Assembly: GCF_900100855.1 (NCBI RefSeq)
Contig: NZ_FNCB01000003.1
Location: 1-64,000 of the forward strand
Direction: 5' to 3'
Origin: Idiomarina zobellii
GTDB taxonomy: Bacteria; Pseudomonadota; Gammaproteobacteria; Enterobacterales; Alteromonadaceae
DNA: 64,000 bases
In this document: one piece after another, positions 8,174 to 16,450 of the stretch
Layout of the letters: each line of letters opens with the position of its first letter
Position numbering within the stretch: the first letter of the stretch is position 1
Translations under genes and position numbers: made by a program
Notes under the pieces: model-generated
The model's input: the letters and a program-made list of their open reading frames with translations, nothing else
What the model was told of the DNA's origin: nothing
Database searches by the model: none

Positions 8174-8218
8174 TTCCGCTATCGTAAGAACCTTTATCAG
8201 GAAACTTTATTTTACTAT

Positions 8219-9055
8219 TTAATTAACCGTTCCCCACAACGTAAGCGCGGCAATAACACACACCCAGAAAATCTGCTGGCGACGCATTAAACGCAACTGG
8301 CAAGCAATGTGCTCGGTCCTGTCGTCGGGGTGCTGAGGGCTGTCTTCTGCTTTGCAGGCGACATTAAAAAGCAGTTTATCCGGTTCGGCCTGCGGGTTCA
8401 GACTGTGCTTGACCCAAACCGGGAACGCCCGTGAAAAGTGTCCAACAATTAATAACCCAAAAGCAGCCAAACGCGCCGGTACCCAATCAGCGAACCATAG
8501 CAGTCTTGACCAGTAAGACTTTGAATTATCTTGTGATTCTGAGTTATTTTCAGTGTCAGCGGCTATTCGAAACGTCGCGTAAAGCAGCGCGCCAAAACTT
8601 CCAAATAACACAAAGTAAAACATCACCGCTAAATAATGCCGGTAATTCATCCAAATCAGAGACTGATTAACGGATGTCTTTTCACCCAGTCCCGCATATT
8701 GTGATAACGCACGCTGGTATTCCTGGCATGTTTCATCGTCACCTCGGTTTGCGGCTTTTAAATAGGTTTTATAGGAAACTCGGGCAGGCTCACAGTTTAT
8801 CGCTAACAATAAAGCGGCAATGCTCACTAAAAAGGTTACCAACAAATTATCGAGCAACTGTATTAACAGCCCTACAAAAAGTGCAGGTGCTATGGTTCTC
8901 AAAAAGGTTGCCGGAGCACTTTGCCATTTTTCATCGCTCAGCTTTGAAGCACTCCAATGCTGCCAACGACTCAGGTAAAACTGCCAATGCAAAGCGTCAG
9001 GGCTGTGGTAAAGCCGTTCAATACTCAATGCAATTAGCAACGCGATGAGAACCAT
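8219..9055 (-). CDS. ampE: AmpE, inner-membrane regulatory protein of the ampDE operon
   Basis: A polytopic membrane protein of 278 residues, with hydrophobic segments at about 1-10, 52-85, 142-163, 194-210 and 262-276 and a hydrophilic region between. It follows ampD by about 10 bp in the same direction, the conserved ampDE arrangement. In enterics AmpE is linked to beta-lactamase regulation and muropeptide sensing, but its biochemical role is poorly defined. AAGGAG lies 6 bases before the ATG at 9055; a TTG one codon upstream is an alternative. No ampC or ampR is present in the window, so a housekeeping envelope role is more likely than resistance control. Confidence 0.88.
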   Translation of the reverse strand: MVLIALLIALSIERLYHSPDALHWQFYLSRWQHWSASKLSDEKWQSAPATFLRTIAPALFVGLLIQLLDNLLVTFLVSIAALLLAINCEPARVSYKTYLKAANRGDDETCQEYQRALSQYAGLGEKTSVNQSLIWMNYRHYLAVMFYFVLFGSFGALLYATFRIAADTENNSESQDNSKSYWSRLLWFADWVPARLAAFGLLIVGHFSRAFPVWVKHSLNPQAEPDKLLFNVACKAEDSPQHPDDRTEHIACQLRLMRRQQIFWVCVIAALTLWGTVN

Positions 9056-9065
9056 CAAATGCTCC

Positions 9066-9614
9066 TTATAATTGATTCAAATATCTCGGCCAGTCAAAAC
9101 CGCTGCCCGGGTCTGTCTTTCTGCCAGGCGCTATGTGTTCATGTCCAATAATGCGTCGCCGGTTCAGTTTTGGATAGTGCGTCAATAAAAGCTCCGTCAC
9201 CTCCACCAAACACTGATATTGCTTATCAGTATAGGCACTCTGGTCGGTGCCTTCTAGTTCAATGCCAATACTAAAGTCGTTGCAGCGTTTGCGACCACAG
9301 TAACGTGATTGTCCGGCATGCCAGGCGCGCTTATCGAAAGGTACGTATTGCTCTAACGTGCCGTCCCGGCGAATGACGCAATGCGCTGACACTCGCAGCC
9401 CTTCTAAAGGCGCAAAGTCTGGGTGTGCATTGATCTGTAGCTCCCCCATAAACAGGTCTTTGACATAAGGCGTGCCATACTCACCCTCGGGCAAGCTGAT
9501 ACAATGAATCACCAGCAGACTGATGTCAGACTCGTCAGGCCGCTCGTCAAAGTGCGGCGACGCATGCTGTATAGCGTGAGTTATTTTATGGTTTTTCAGT
9601 TGTTCGCTTTTCAC
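9066..9614 (-). CDS. ampD: AmpD, 1,6-anhydro-N-acetylmuramyl-L-alanine amidase
   Basis: Cytoplasmic zinc amidase of peptidoglycan recycling that removes the stem peptide from anhydro-muropeptides. Family residues are visible: the first zinc histidine in LLVIHCISLP, SAHCVIRRDG, FDKRAWHAG, SIGIELEGTD (catalytic Glu) and GHEHIAPGRKTDPG with the second zinc His, the Lys and the zinc Asp. The frame is open to an ATG at 9701, but that start would overlap nadC by 21 bp and add 29 residues not found in AmpD. I prefer the GTG at 9614, which gives 182 residues, the family length, and leaves a 66-bp divergent promoter region. Confidence 0.9.
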   Translation of the reverse strand: MKSEQLKNHKITHAIQHASPHFDERPDESDISLLVIHCISLPEGEYGTPYVKDLFMGELQINAHPDFAPLEGLRVSAHCVIRRDGTLEQYVPFDKRAWHAGQSRYCGRKRCNDFSIGIELEGTDQSAYTDKQYQCLVEVTELLLTHYPKLNRRRIIGHEHIAPGRKTDPGSGFDWPRYLNQL

Positions 9615-9665
9615 AGGCTCAACAAAACGGTAAAGTTTGCCCCCTAGTATCCGTATTGTCTGTAA

Positions 9666-10538
<873 letters not shown>

Positions 10539-10590
10539 ATTCGTCAATAACTTACAAATAAATACATTCGACAAATTCTGCTTAATAGAC

Positions 10591-10622
10591 GACAGTTTCC
10601 TGACTTTTTATCAGGAGCTGTC
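10591..10622 (+). promoter_or_regulatory. Hairpin sequestering the pilA Shine-Dalgarno sequence
   Basis: GACAG (10591-10595) pairs with CTGTC (10618-10622) and TCCTGA (10598-10603) with TCAGGA (10611-10616), closing on the loop CTTTTTA. The pilA ribosome site AGGAG (10613-10617) lies in the 3' arm and the ATG is at 10625. The fold would hide the ribosome site; there is no T-run for a terminator. Confidence 0.5.
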
Positions 10623-10624
10623 TT

Positions 10625-11083
10625 ATGCAGGATGCAAATACTCAGTACAACGGTTTTAGTCTTATAGAAATGATGGTGGTGGTTGCTATCATAGCGATAT
10701 TGTCGGCCATTGCTGTTCCCTCCTACACCCATTACACACAGCAAGCGAAAGTCACTAAAGCGTTAGCACATGCTCAACCATTCCAGCTATCCATTGCGCT
10801 ATGCTGGCAAACCGAAGGGCAACTTTCAGACTGTGCCCAACCAGGCCAAAACGGTCTGCCCAATGTGCCGACGCCGCTACCGGATGACGTAGCCAGTCTC
10901 AGCATTGGTGAGGACGCTCGTATTAGCCTTCAATTAGCCTCTGTAACCATAGATGAACAACCATTGTCCGTTGAATTGACCCCAGTTCCGTCGAACACCC
11001 ATTTGGAATGGAACGTCGGCTGCTCTGACTATCAGCAAAGCCGAAGTGTTGTTAGCGGCTGCCAGCAAGGTATTGGTGAATAA
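10625..11083 (+). CDS. pilA: Type IV pilin (PilA-like major subunit)
   Basis: A 152-residue prepilin with a short 10-residue leader ending in G, then the class-a signature FSLIEMMVVVAIIAILSAIA, with the Glu at mature position 5 and a hydrophobic helix of about 20 residues. PilD, encoded downstream, would cut after the Gly and methylate the Phe. Two cysteine pairs are visible: ALCWQTEGQLSDC in the middle and GCSDY...VSGC at the end, the latter like the usual disulfide-bonded D-region. First gene of pilABCD; its stop overlaps the pilB start as TAATG. Confidence 0.9.
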   Translation: MQDANTQYNGFSLIEMMVVVAIIAILSAIAVPSYTHYTQQAKVTKALAHAQPFQLSIALCWQTEGQLSDCAQPGQNGLPNVPTPLPDDVASLSIGEDARISLQLASVTIDEQPLSVELTPVPSNTHLEWNVGCSDYQQSRSVVSGCQQGIGE

Positions 11084-12366
11084 TGAGTTACGTCGCAACC
11101 TGCCTTACCGCTGAAGTTGATATAGCTTTGTTAGCAAACAGCGAGCTAACAGAGACGAACCAGAATGAGGGCTTTTTAAAACAACACGGGCTAACACGGA
11201 TTGCTGAAGATGAGCAGTGGATATTGCTGTCGCAGGATCCTCAGTGCAAACCGGTTGAGCCCGTTCTGTTAAGCCTGTTCAGTGACAAAAAAGTGCTTGT
11301 TGTTAGAAACTCTCACCCGCTTTCAGGCTATAAGCCTTTACAAAACTCCGCTGTCGATTACGTCGAGCAGCTCTTGTGTGAATGCGCACTTAACGGAGGC
11401 TCAGATATTCATATAGAGCCTTACCAGAGCAGTTATCGCGTGAGGACGCGTTCAGGAGGCGATTTAGACACCAAAGACGCTCTTCAGGTGTCTTTTGCCA
11501 AGCAAGTTATTGCTCGAATAAAAGTACTGGCTGATCTCGATCTGACCGAACAACCAATACCGCAAGATGGCCGCTTAACGGTCGCACACAAAGCGACCCA
11601 TCAGAACTTTGAGTTTCGGTTGAATTGCTGTTCAGCCCTCGGTGGTGAAAAATTGGTACTGCGCTGCCTAAAATCTTCAGAACACATTTTACCGTTGGCA
11701 GATACAGGACTGTTAGAGTGCCAGTATCAATGCTTCGAGCAGGCATTATCAAGGACTCAGGGGCTTATTATTGTCACAGGGCCAACCGGGAGCGGAAAGA
11801 CATCGACGTTATACAGCGCACTTCAGTCCATTAATGTTCAAAAACTCAACGTCTGCACGGTGGAAGACCCAATTGAATCTCCTTTAGCCGGGAGCACACA
11901 ACTCATGGTAAATGAGCGCAAAGGACTGTCGTTTGCCTCGCTGTTGCGAGCGCTGCTAAGACAAGACCCCGATGTCATTATGATTGGCGAAATTCGCGAT
12001 GCAGAGACCGCTAAAATAGCCCTGCAAGCGGCTCAAACGGGTCACCTTGTTTTAACTACTATGCATACCAATGGGTCGTTGGAAACGCTCGCTCGTTTAA
12101 AGTCGCTCGGCGTTAATCCGCTAGATATTGCTAGCGCGCTCACTCTAATTGTTAGTCAGCGCTTACTTCCAGCGTTTGACAATAACTTCCAGCCTCATAG
12201 ACAGGCGATTTTTGAGGTGCTGCCCTGGGGACAGGAGGCCAGCCCGCTGCTTAACTCCAGAGCATCCGGTACCGATAAAGCCAACTATTTAGAGCACGTA
12301 AAACTGCCAACTTTTGAGCAGGCAAGAGCCTATTACGAAAGACACAAGGTCAGCATTAATGACTGA
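11083..12366 (+). CDS. pilB: PilB-type pilus assembly ATPase (short form)
   Basis: Hexameric ATPase that powers pilus extension from the cytoplasmic face. Visible motifs: GGSDIHIEP at the start of the core, Walker A GPTGSGKTSTLY, Asp box TVEDPIE, Walker B VIMIGEIRDAETA and His box LTTMHTN. At 427 residues it is about 130 shorter than typical PilB: the N-terminal MshEN-type domain is reduced to about 85 residues, and the tetracysteine zinc module normally following the core is missing (QRLLPAFDNNFQPHRQ appears there instead). It resembles the compact HofB type. Overlaps pilA and pilC, so expression is coupled. Confidence 0.9.
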   Translation: MSYVATCLTAEVDIALLANSELTETNQNEGFLKQHGLTRIAEDEQWILLSQDPQCKPVEPVLLSLFSDKKVLVVRNSHPLSGYKPLQNSAVDYVEQLLCECALNGGSDIHIEPYQSSYRVRTRSGGDLDTKDALQVSFAKQVIARIKVLADLDLTEQPIPQDGRLTVAHKATHQNFEFRLNCCSALGGEKLVLRCLKSSEHILPLADTGLLECQYQCFEQALSRTQGLIIVTGPTGSGKTSTLYSALQSINVQKLNVCTVEDPIESPLAGSTQLMVNERKGLSFASLLRALLRQDPDVIMIGEIRDAETAKIALQAAQTGHLVLTTMHTNGSLETLARLKSLGVNPLDIASALTLIVSQRLLPAFDNNFQPHRQAIFEVLPWGQEASPLLNSRASGTDKANYLEHVKLPTFEQARAYYERHKVSIND

Positions 12367-13531
12367 GCAAAAAGTAACTCGCTGGCGCTGGAAAAGTGCC
12401 GGACAGACTGGGTTAATACATACCACCAGTCAATTGCACGCCATTCGACTTTTGTCGGAAAGAGGGTTGAGTCGTATTTCAGTACAGCGCGAACACCTTA
12501 TAAAAACACCTAAGCCCGCTGATAAAGAATGGCTGCAAACTATAGAGCAGTGGCTTGAACTGCTCGAGTGCGGTCTGCCTTTACCCGACGCATTAAAGCA
12601 TAGTGTTAATCAGCACTCTTCAAAGGCAATGACTTGGCTAGTGAATGACTGCCTTGCGACAATAAAGTTGGGACGCCCACTTTCGAGTGCGCTTAAGCAA
12701 TACTCAGATTGGCTGCCCGCTGCTGACATACAAACCATTGAATGGGCCGAGTCGAGTGGTCATTTGGTCAGTGGTTTGCACAATATTTTGACGTTAAAGC
12801 AGCAGCAAATGGCACTAAAGGAACAACTCACCAAAGCACTTCGTTACCCGCTAATTATTGCGGCATTTGCCTGTGCCGTTGCCTTACTCATGATGACTTG
12901 GGTACTTCCCCAGTTTCAGAAGCTTTTTGGGAATGCCAACTTACCGCTGTTGACTCAAAAGGTTATCGCAATTTCAGAATTCGTAAGCCAACACGCTGTT
13001 TTTATCGGCAGCGCTTTTTGTCTACTCTACCTTTCCTGCCGGCTGATTAGACACCAATTTCCTGCATTTTGGCGACACTGCACGCTAAAGCTGCCGGTCT
13101 ATAGGGAATTAGTAATTGGCTCACGCGAACAACAAATTTATTATCAGCTTGGTTTATCGCTAGAAGCAGGCATTGATGCTATTCATGCCCTACAGCTTAC
13201 GACAAATAACCTGAGCTGCCCGGTCTATAAAAGCCGGCTTCACCTTATTAGTTACCATTTAGAAAAAGGCTTAGGCTGGTCTAAGGCGTTCAGATCGTCG
13301 GCATTGAATACGCCGAAAACCATGAGCTTTATTCAGTCAGCAGAGAAGTCCGGCCGTATGGCGCAAGCATTTAAGCAGTTGGCGTTGTACCAGCAAAAGC
13401 AGCTCACTCTTTATTCTGAGCGTATTTCAAGTTACTCACAGCCCTTGCTGATGCTTATTTTAGGCGGCATTATAGGCACTCTTTTAGTGGCTATGTACTT
13501 GCCTTTATTCTCATTGGGCGAGCAATTTTAA
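12359..13531 (+). CDS. pilC: PilC, inner-membrane platform protein of the type IV pilus
   Basis: About 390 residues with the two T2SSF domains of the family: a cytoplasmic helical domain (about 50-165), a membrane segment (YPLIIAAFACAVALLMMTWV, near 162-181), a second near 205-225, a second cytoplasmic domain and a final C-terminal membrane helix (LLMLILGGIIGTLLVAMYL). It anchors PilB and the pilins. I start at the ATG at 12359, which overlaps pilB by 8 bp; the open frame extends upstream only inside pilB. MSFIQSAEKSGRMAQAF is the conserved E-x-S-G segment of the second domain. Confidence 0.92.
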   Translation: MTEQKVTRWRWKSAGQTGLIHTTSQLHAIRLLSERGLSRISVQREHLIKTPKPADKEWLQTIEQWLELLECGLPLPDALKHSVNQHSSKAMTWLVNDCLATIKLGRPLSSALKQYSDWLPAADIQTIEWAESSGHLVSGLHNILTLKQQQMALKEQLTKALRYPLIIAAFACAVALLMMTWVLPQFQKLFGNANLPLLTQKVIAISEFVSQHAVFIGSAFCLLYLSCRLIRHQFPAFWRHCTLKLPVYRELVIGSREQQIYYQLGLSLEAGIDAIHALQLTTNNLSCPVYKSRLHLISYHLEKGLGWSKAFRSSALNTPKTMSFIQSAEKSGRMAQAFKQLALYQQKQLTLYSERISSYSQPLLMLILGGIIGTLLVAMYLPLFSLGEQF

Positions 13532-13550
13532 TTAAGCAGGACGCTATCGA

Positions 13551-14411
13551 ATGACCGAATTATTCGCAGCTCACACAATCGCAATGCTAATCTTATCAGT
13601 CATACTGGGGGCTGTTATTGGCAGTTTTTTGAATGTTGTTATTCATCGCCTGCCTATTCAATTGCAGCGACAGTGGCAACTGGAATGTGCCGAGGCAAAC
13701 GGCACACCTGCAAATCAAGTCGAACCCTTTAATCTCGCTTTCCCAGCGTCTCATTGCCCGAAATGTCAGTCCGCTATTGCCTGGTATGACAATATCCCAC
13801 TGTTGAGCTTCCTGCTTTTAAGAGCTCGCTGCCGCCATTGCAAAACACCGATTTCAATCAGCTACTGGGCGGTAGAAATTATCGCAGCCATCAGTTTCGG
13901 GCTAATTGGCTGGCAATATGGCATCACTGTGCCAGCACTGTTTTACGCCGTAGTCACAAGCTTATTAATTTGCCTTTTTGTCATCGATTTACATCACAAA
14001 CTATTGCCCGACGTGCTCAATTACTCCCTACTCTGGCTCGGTTTACTCTGGTCGTTGTCCGAGTACAGTTCCATAACCACAGAGCAGGCGCTCATCGGTG
14101 CGGTCGTGGGCTACCTCAGCTTATGGTCAGTTTATTGGGTGTTTAAACTTCTGACCAAAAAAGAAGGGATGGGCTATGGCGACTTTAAATTGCTGGCGGC
14201 ACTCACTGCGTTTACCGGCGCAACAGTATTGCCAGTGACCGTATTGGCCGCGTCACTGTGTGGCGCTGTTGTTGGTATTGTTTACATTAAACTCAGCGGC
14301 CGGGCTCAGCCGATTCCATTTGGCCCCTTTCTAATTGGGGGAGGGATCATAAGCTACTTTTGGGGACACGAGCTGCTATATGCTTATTGGTCCTGGCTAG
14401 GAGGGGCGTAA
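13551..14411 (+). CDS. pilD: PilD, prepilin peptidase and N-methyltransferase
   Basis: 286 residues, about eight membrane helices. The cytoplasmic loop carries the zinc site CPKC and CRHC that marks the bifunctional form. The two catalytic aspartates of this aspartic protease family are in FVIDLHHKLLPD and GMGYGDFKLLAAL. It cleaves the PilA leader and methylates the new N-terminal Phe, and would also process type II secretion pseudopilins. AGGA lies 9 bases before the ATG. It lies 19 bp after pilC and abuts coaE, a conserved order. Confidence 0.96.
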   Translation: MTELFAAHTIAMLILSVILGAVIGSFLNVVIHRLPIQLQRQWQLECAEANGTPANQVEPFNLAFPASHCPKCQSAIAWYDNIPLLSFLLLRARCRHCKTPISISYWAVEIIAAISFGLIGWQYGITVPALFYAVVTSLLICLFVIDLHHKLLPDVLNYSLLWLGLLWSLSEYSSITTEQALIGAVVGYLSLWSVYWVFKLLTKKEGMGYGDFKLLAALTAFTGATVLPVTVLAASLCGAVVGIVYIKLSGRAQPIPFGPFLIGGGIISYFWGHELLYAYWSWLGGA

Positions 14412-14413
14412 GC

Positions 14414-15022
14414 ATGACTTATGTTGTTGGTGTAACCGGTGGTATCGGCAGCGGTAAAACCGCCGCCACAGACGAGTTTCAACGTCTAGGCATTGACGTG
14501 ATAGATGCAGATGTTGTTGCTCGCGAAGTTGTGGAGCCAGGCTCTGTGTGCCTAAAAGAAATTCAACACCACTTTGGCCCAGAAGTGATTCAAAGTGACG
14601 GCCACTTAGACCGTAAAGCGCTGCGTGAAAAAGTCTTTAGTAATAACGACGAAAAGGAATGGCTGAACCAGTTATTGCATCCTGAAATTCGTCGACAAAT
14701 ACTCGCTCAGTTAAATAATGCGTCTTCCAAGTATGTGATTTTATCCGCTCCATTACTGCTGGAAAATGGATTGGATAAATACTGTGACCAAGTATTAGTT
14801 ATAGACGTACCAGAATCATTACAAGTTGAACGCACAGTTACTCGTGACAACACGTCTGAAGAACAGGTTGCAGCCATTTTAAACGCTCAAATGACCCGTG
14901 AAGAGCGACGCCGAAAAGCGGATGATATTATTGTTAATGACACCACTTTAAACGCACTTCACACTCAGGTTCAGGAATTACACAAAAGGTATCTGGAAGC
15001 AGCCATTGCACACCCATCTTAA
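14414..15022 (+). CDS. coaE: CoaE, dephospho-CoA kinase
   Basis: 202 residues from the ATG at 14414, which has AGGAGG 8 bases upstream; the frame is open into pilD, but that extension is not family-like. It catalyses the last step of CoA synthesis, ATP-dependent phosphorylation of the 3'-hydroxyl of dephospho-CoA. The P-loop GVTGGIGSGKT, DADVVAREVV, the LNQLLHPEIR lid region and SAPLLLE are all in place. Placed between pilD and zapD as in most gammaproteobacteria. Confidence 0.96.
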   Translation: MTYVVGVTGGIGSGKTAATDEFQRLGIDVIDADVVAREVVEPGSVCLKEIQHHFGPEVIQSDGHLDRKALREKVFSNNDEKEWLNQLLHPEIRRQILAQLNNASSKYVILSAPLLLENGLDKYCDQVLVIDVPESLQVERTVTRDNTSEEQVAAILNAQMTREERRRKADDIIVNDTTLNALHTQVQELHKRYLEAAIAHPS

Positions 15023-15042
15023 TGCGCTATTATAGGCGCATT
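15021..15042 (+). other. Hairpin after coaE
   Basis: AATGCGC (15021-15027) and GCGCATT (15036-15042) form a perfect 7-bp stem overlapping the coaE stop codon. It is followed by ACCCTTTAAC rather than a T-run, so it is at best a weak terminator or mRNA end-protecting element before zapD. Confidence 0.4.
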
Positions 15043-15062
15043 ACCCTTTAACTACTGACATT

Positions 15063-15827
15063 ATGGCGTTCACGGATAACCAGCACATTATTTATGAATA
15101 CCCGCTTCAGGAGCGTGTCCGCACATATTTACGACTCGAGCACGGCTTTGAGCAGCTCAACGTCAATAGAGAGTTGTTTCAACAACAGCCTGATGCTTTT
15201 TTCCAGTCTCTGTTTTCACTCAGCGATCTCCTTGAAAGGGTCGACATTCGCACTGAGCTTTCAAAAGATCTCGATGCACAGCAACAGCGCCTGAAACAAT
15301 GGGAGCAGCACCCGCAAGTCGATAGACAGGCGTTGCGGACCACTATTGAAGAAATTGGCGACTGCCAACAATTTTTACCGGACATTCCTAAGGTATTGCG
15401 AGAAATTAAAGACGATGCACTACTGGCGAGTATAAGACAACGTTTTAGCCAACCGGGTATTAGTGGCCTTTTCGAACTGCCGCAACTGCAACTCTGGTTA
15501 AGTCAGGAGAATGAGCTCCAACAGCAACAATGCGATGCATGGTGTCAGTTATTTCAGCCTATTGAAAAAGCAGTACAACTAAAACTCACCTTAATGCGTG
15601 AACAGTCCACTTTCTCTGAGATGACATTGACCAGTGGGTTTATGCAGGAGAGCTCTGAGCAGCCGTTAGCTATGCTACGAATTAAAGTCCCTAAAGAGTC
15701 TTCCGTTTACCCGGTTATTAGTGGGCATAAACAACGCTTTACGGTAAGATTCATGCCGTTACCGGGTATCAGTAACACTCAATCAATCCAGTCAGTTCAA
15801 TTAGAAATAGCCAGGTGTGCACAATGA
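15063..15827 (+). CDS. zapD: ZapD, FtsZ-bundling cell division protein
   Basis: 254 residues of the ZapD/YacF (DUF1342) family. It starts with the family hallmark [17 protein letters not shown], has a helical N-terminal region (about 1-180) and a beta-rich C-terminal domain (RIKVP...[16 protein letters not shown]). In E. coli ZapD crosslinks FtsZ filaments by binding the FtsZ C-terminal peptide, which is also present in this window's FtsZ. Its stop overlaps the yacG start (ATGA), linking their translation. Confidence 0.94.
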   Translation: MAFTDNQHIIYEYPLQERVRTYLRLEHGFEQLNVNRELFQQQPDAFFQSLFSLSDLLERVDIRTELSKDLDAQQQRLKQWEQHPQVDRQALRTTIEEIGDCQQFLPDIPKVLREIKDDALLASIRQRFSQPGISGLFELPQLQLWLSQENELQQQQCDAWCQLFQPIEKAVQLKLTLMREQSTFSEMTLTSGFMQESSEQPLAMLRIKVPKESSVYPVISGHKQRFTVRFMPLPGISNTQSIQSVQLEIARCAQ

Positions 15828-16018
15828 GTTTAACGGTCAACTGTCCAACATGTGAAACAGAAGTCGAATGGAAAGAGACCTCAAAATTTCGTCCGTTTTG
15901 CAGCGAGCGCTGCAAGCTCATTGACTTAGGCGAGTGGGCAAATGAAGAAAAAAGTATTCCTGGAGAGCCTGCTCCTGTCGCCAACGATGACTACATTAAC
16001 GAGGGCGACGGTTTTTAG
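15824..16018 (+). CDS. yacG: YacG, DNA gyrase inhibitor (zinc finger)
   Basis: 64 residues from the ATG overlapping the zapD stop. The four-cysteine zinc site is visible: CPTC at residues 7-10 and CSERC further on, followed by the family signature [12 protein letters not shown]. In E. coli YacG binds GyrB and blocks its activity. The acidic C-terminus ([11 protein letters not shown]) is typical. It faces mutT, with 9 bp between the two stops and no terminator visible. Confidence 0.93.
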   Translation: MSLTVNCPTCETEVEWKETSKFRPFCSERCKLIDLGEWANEEKSIPGEPAPVANDDYINEGDGF

Positions 16019-16027
16019 GCCCTACAT

Positions 16028-16444
16028 TTAGTAAGTATTCATTGACTGCATAATACAGTCGACAATGGGTTGGTTTGCATCAGGAAACTGAAAGGCATCT
16101 AACTGATTTTTATCAACCCAACACCATTTCTGCCCTTCCAGCTGGGTAGCTTCGCCTTGATAGGACAAAATCCACCAAACATCCAATAATACGCGTTTGT
16201 CGGAATATTGGTGTTCGATAACTGTCAGTGGCGCCATGTCAGTAACATCTATGCCACACTCTTCTTTGAGCTCTCTGACTAAGGCTTCCTGAACGTTTTC
16301 ACCTGACTCAACTTTACCACCGGGAAACTCCCATTTGCCGCCTTGATGCTGTTCTGGCAGCCGTTGTGCGATAAAGATTTCGCCATTCGAGTTTTCAATA
16401 ACTCCCACTGCAACATGTACAGCGGGAGGTTTTTGGGTGGTCAT
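16028..16444 (-). CDS. mutT: MutT, 8-oxo-dGTP diphosphatase
   Basis: 138-residue Nudix hydrolase that cleans oxidised guanine nucleotides from the pool. The Nudix box runs GGKVESGENVQEALV then RELKEECGI, with all catalytic Glu and Arg residues. VAVGVIENSNGEIFIAQR at the start and KWEFPGGK before the box are MutT-like. It lies 6 bp after secA in the same direction, the usual secA-mutT pair, and probably shares its transcript. Confidence 0.94.
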   Translation of the reverse strand: MTTQKPPAVHVAVGVIENSNGEIFIAQRLPEQHQGGKWEFPGGKVESGENVQEALVRELKEECGIDVTDMAPLTVIEHQYSDKRVLLDVWWILSYQGEATQLEGQKWCWVDKNQLDAFQFPDANQPIVDCIMQSMNTY

Positions 16445-16450
16445 ATTAAC

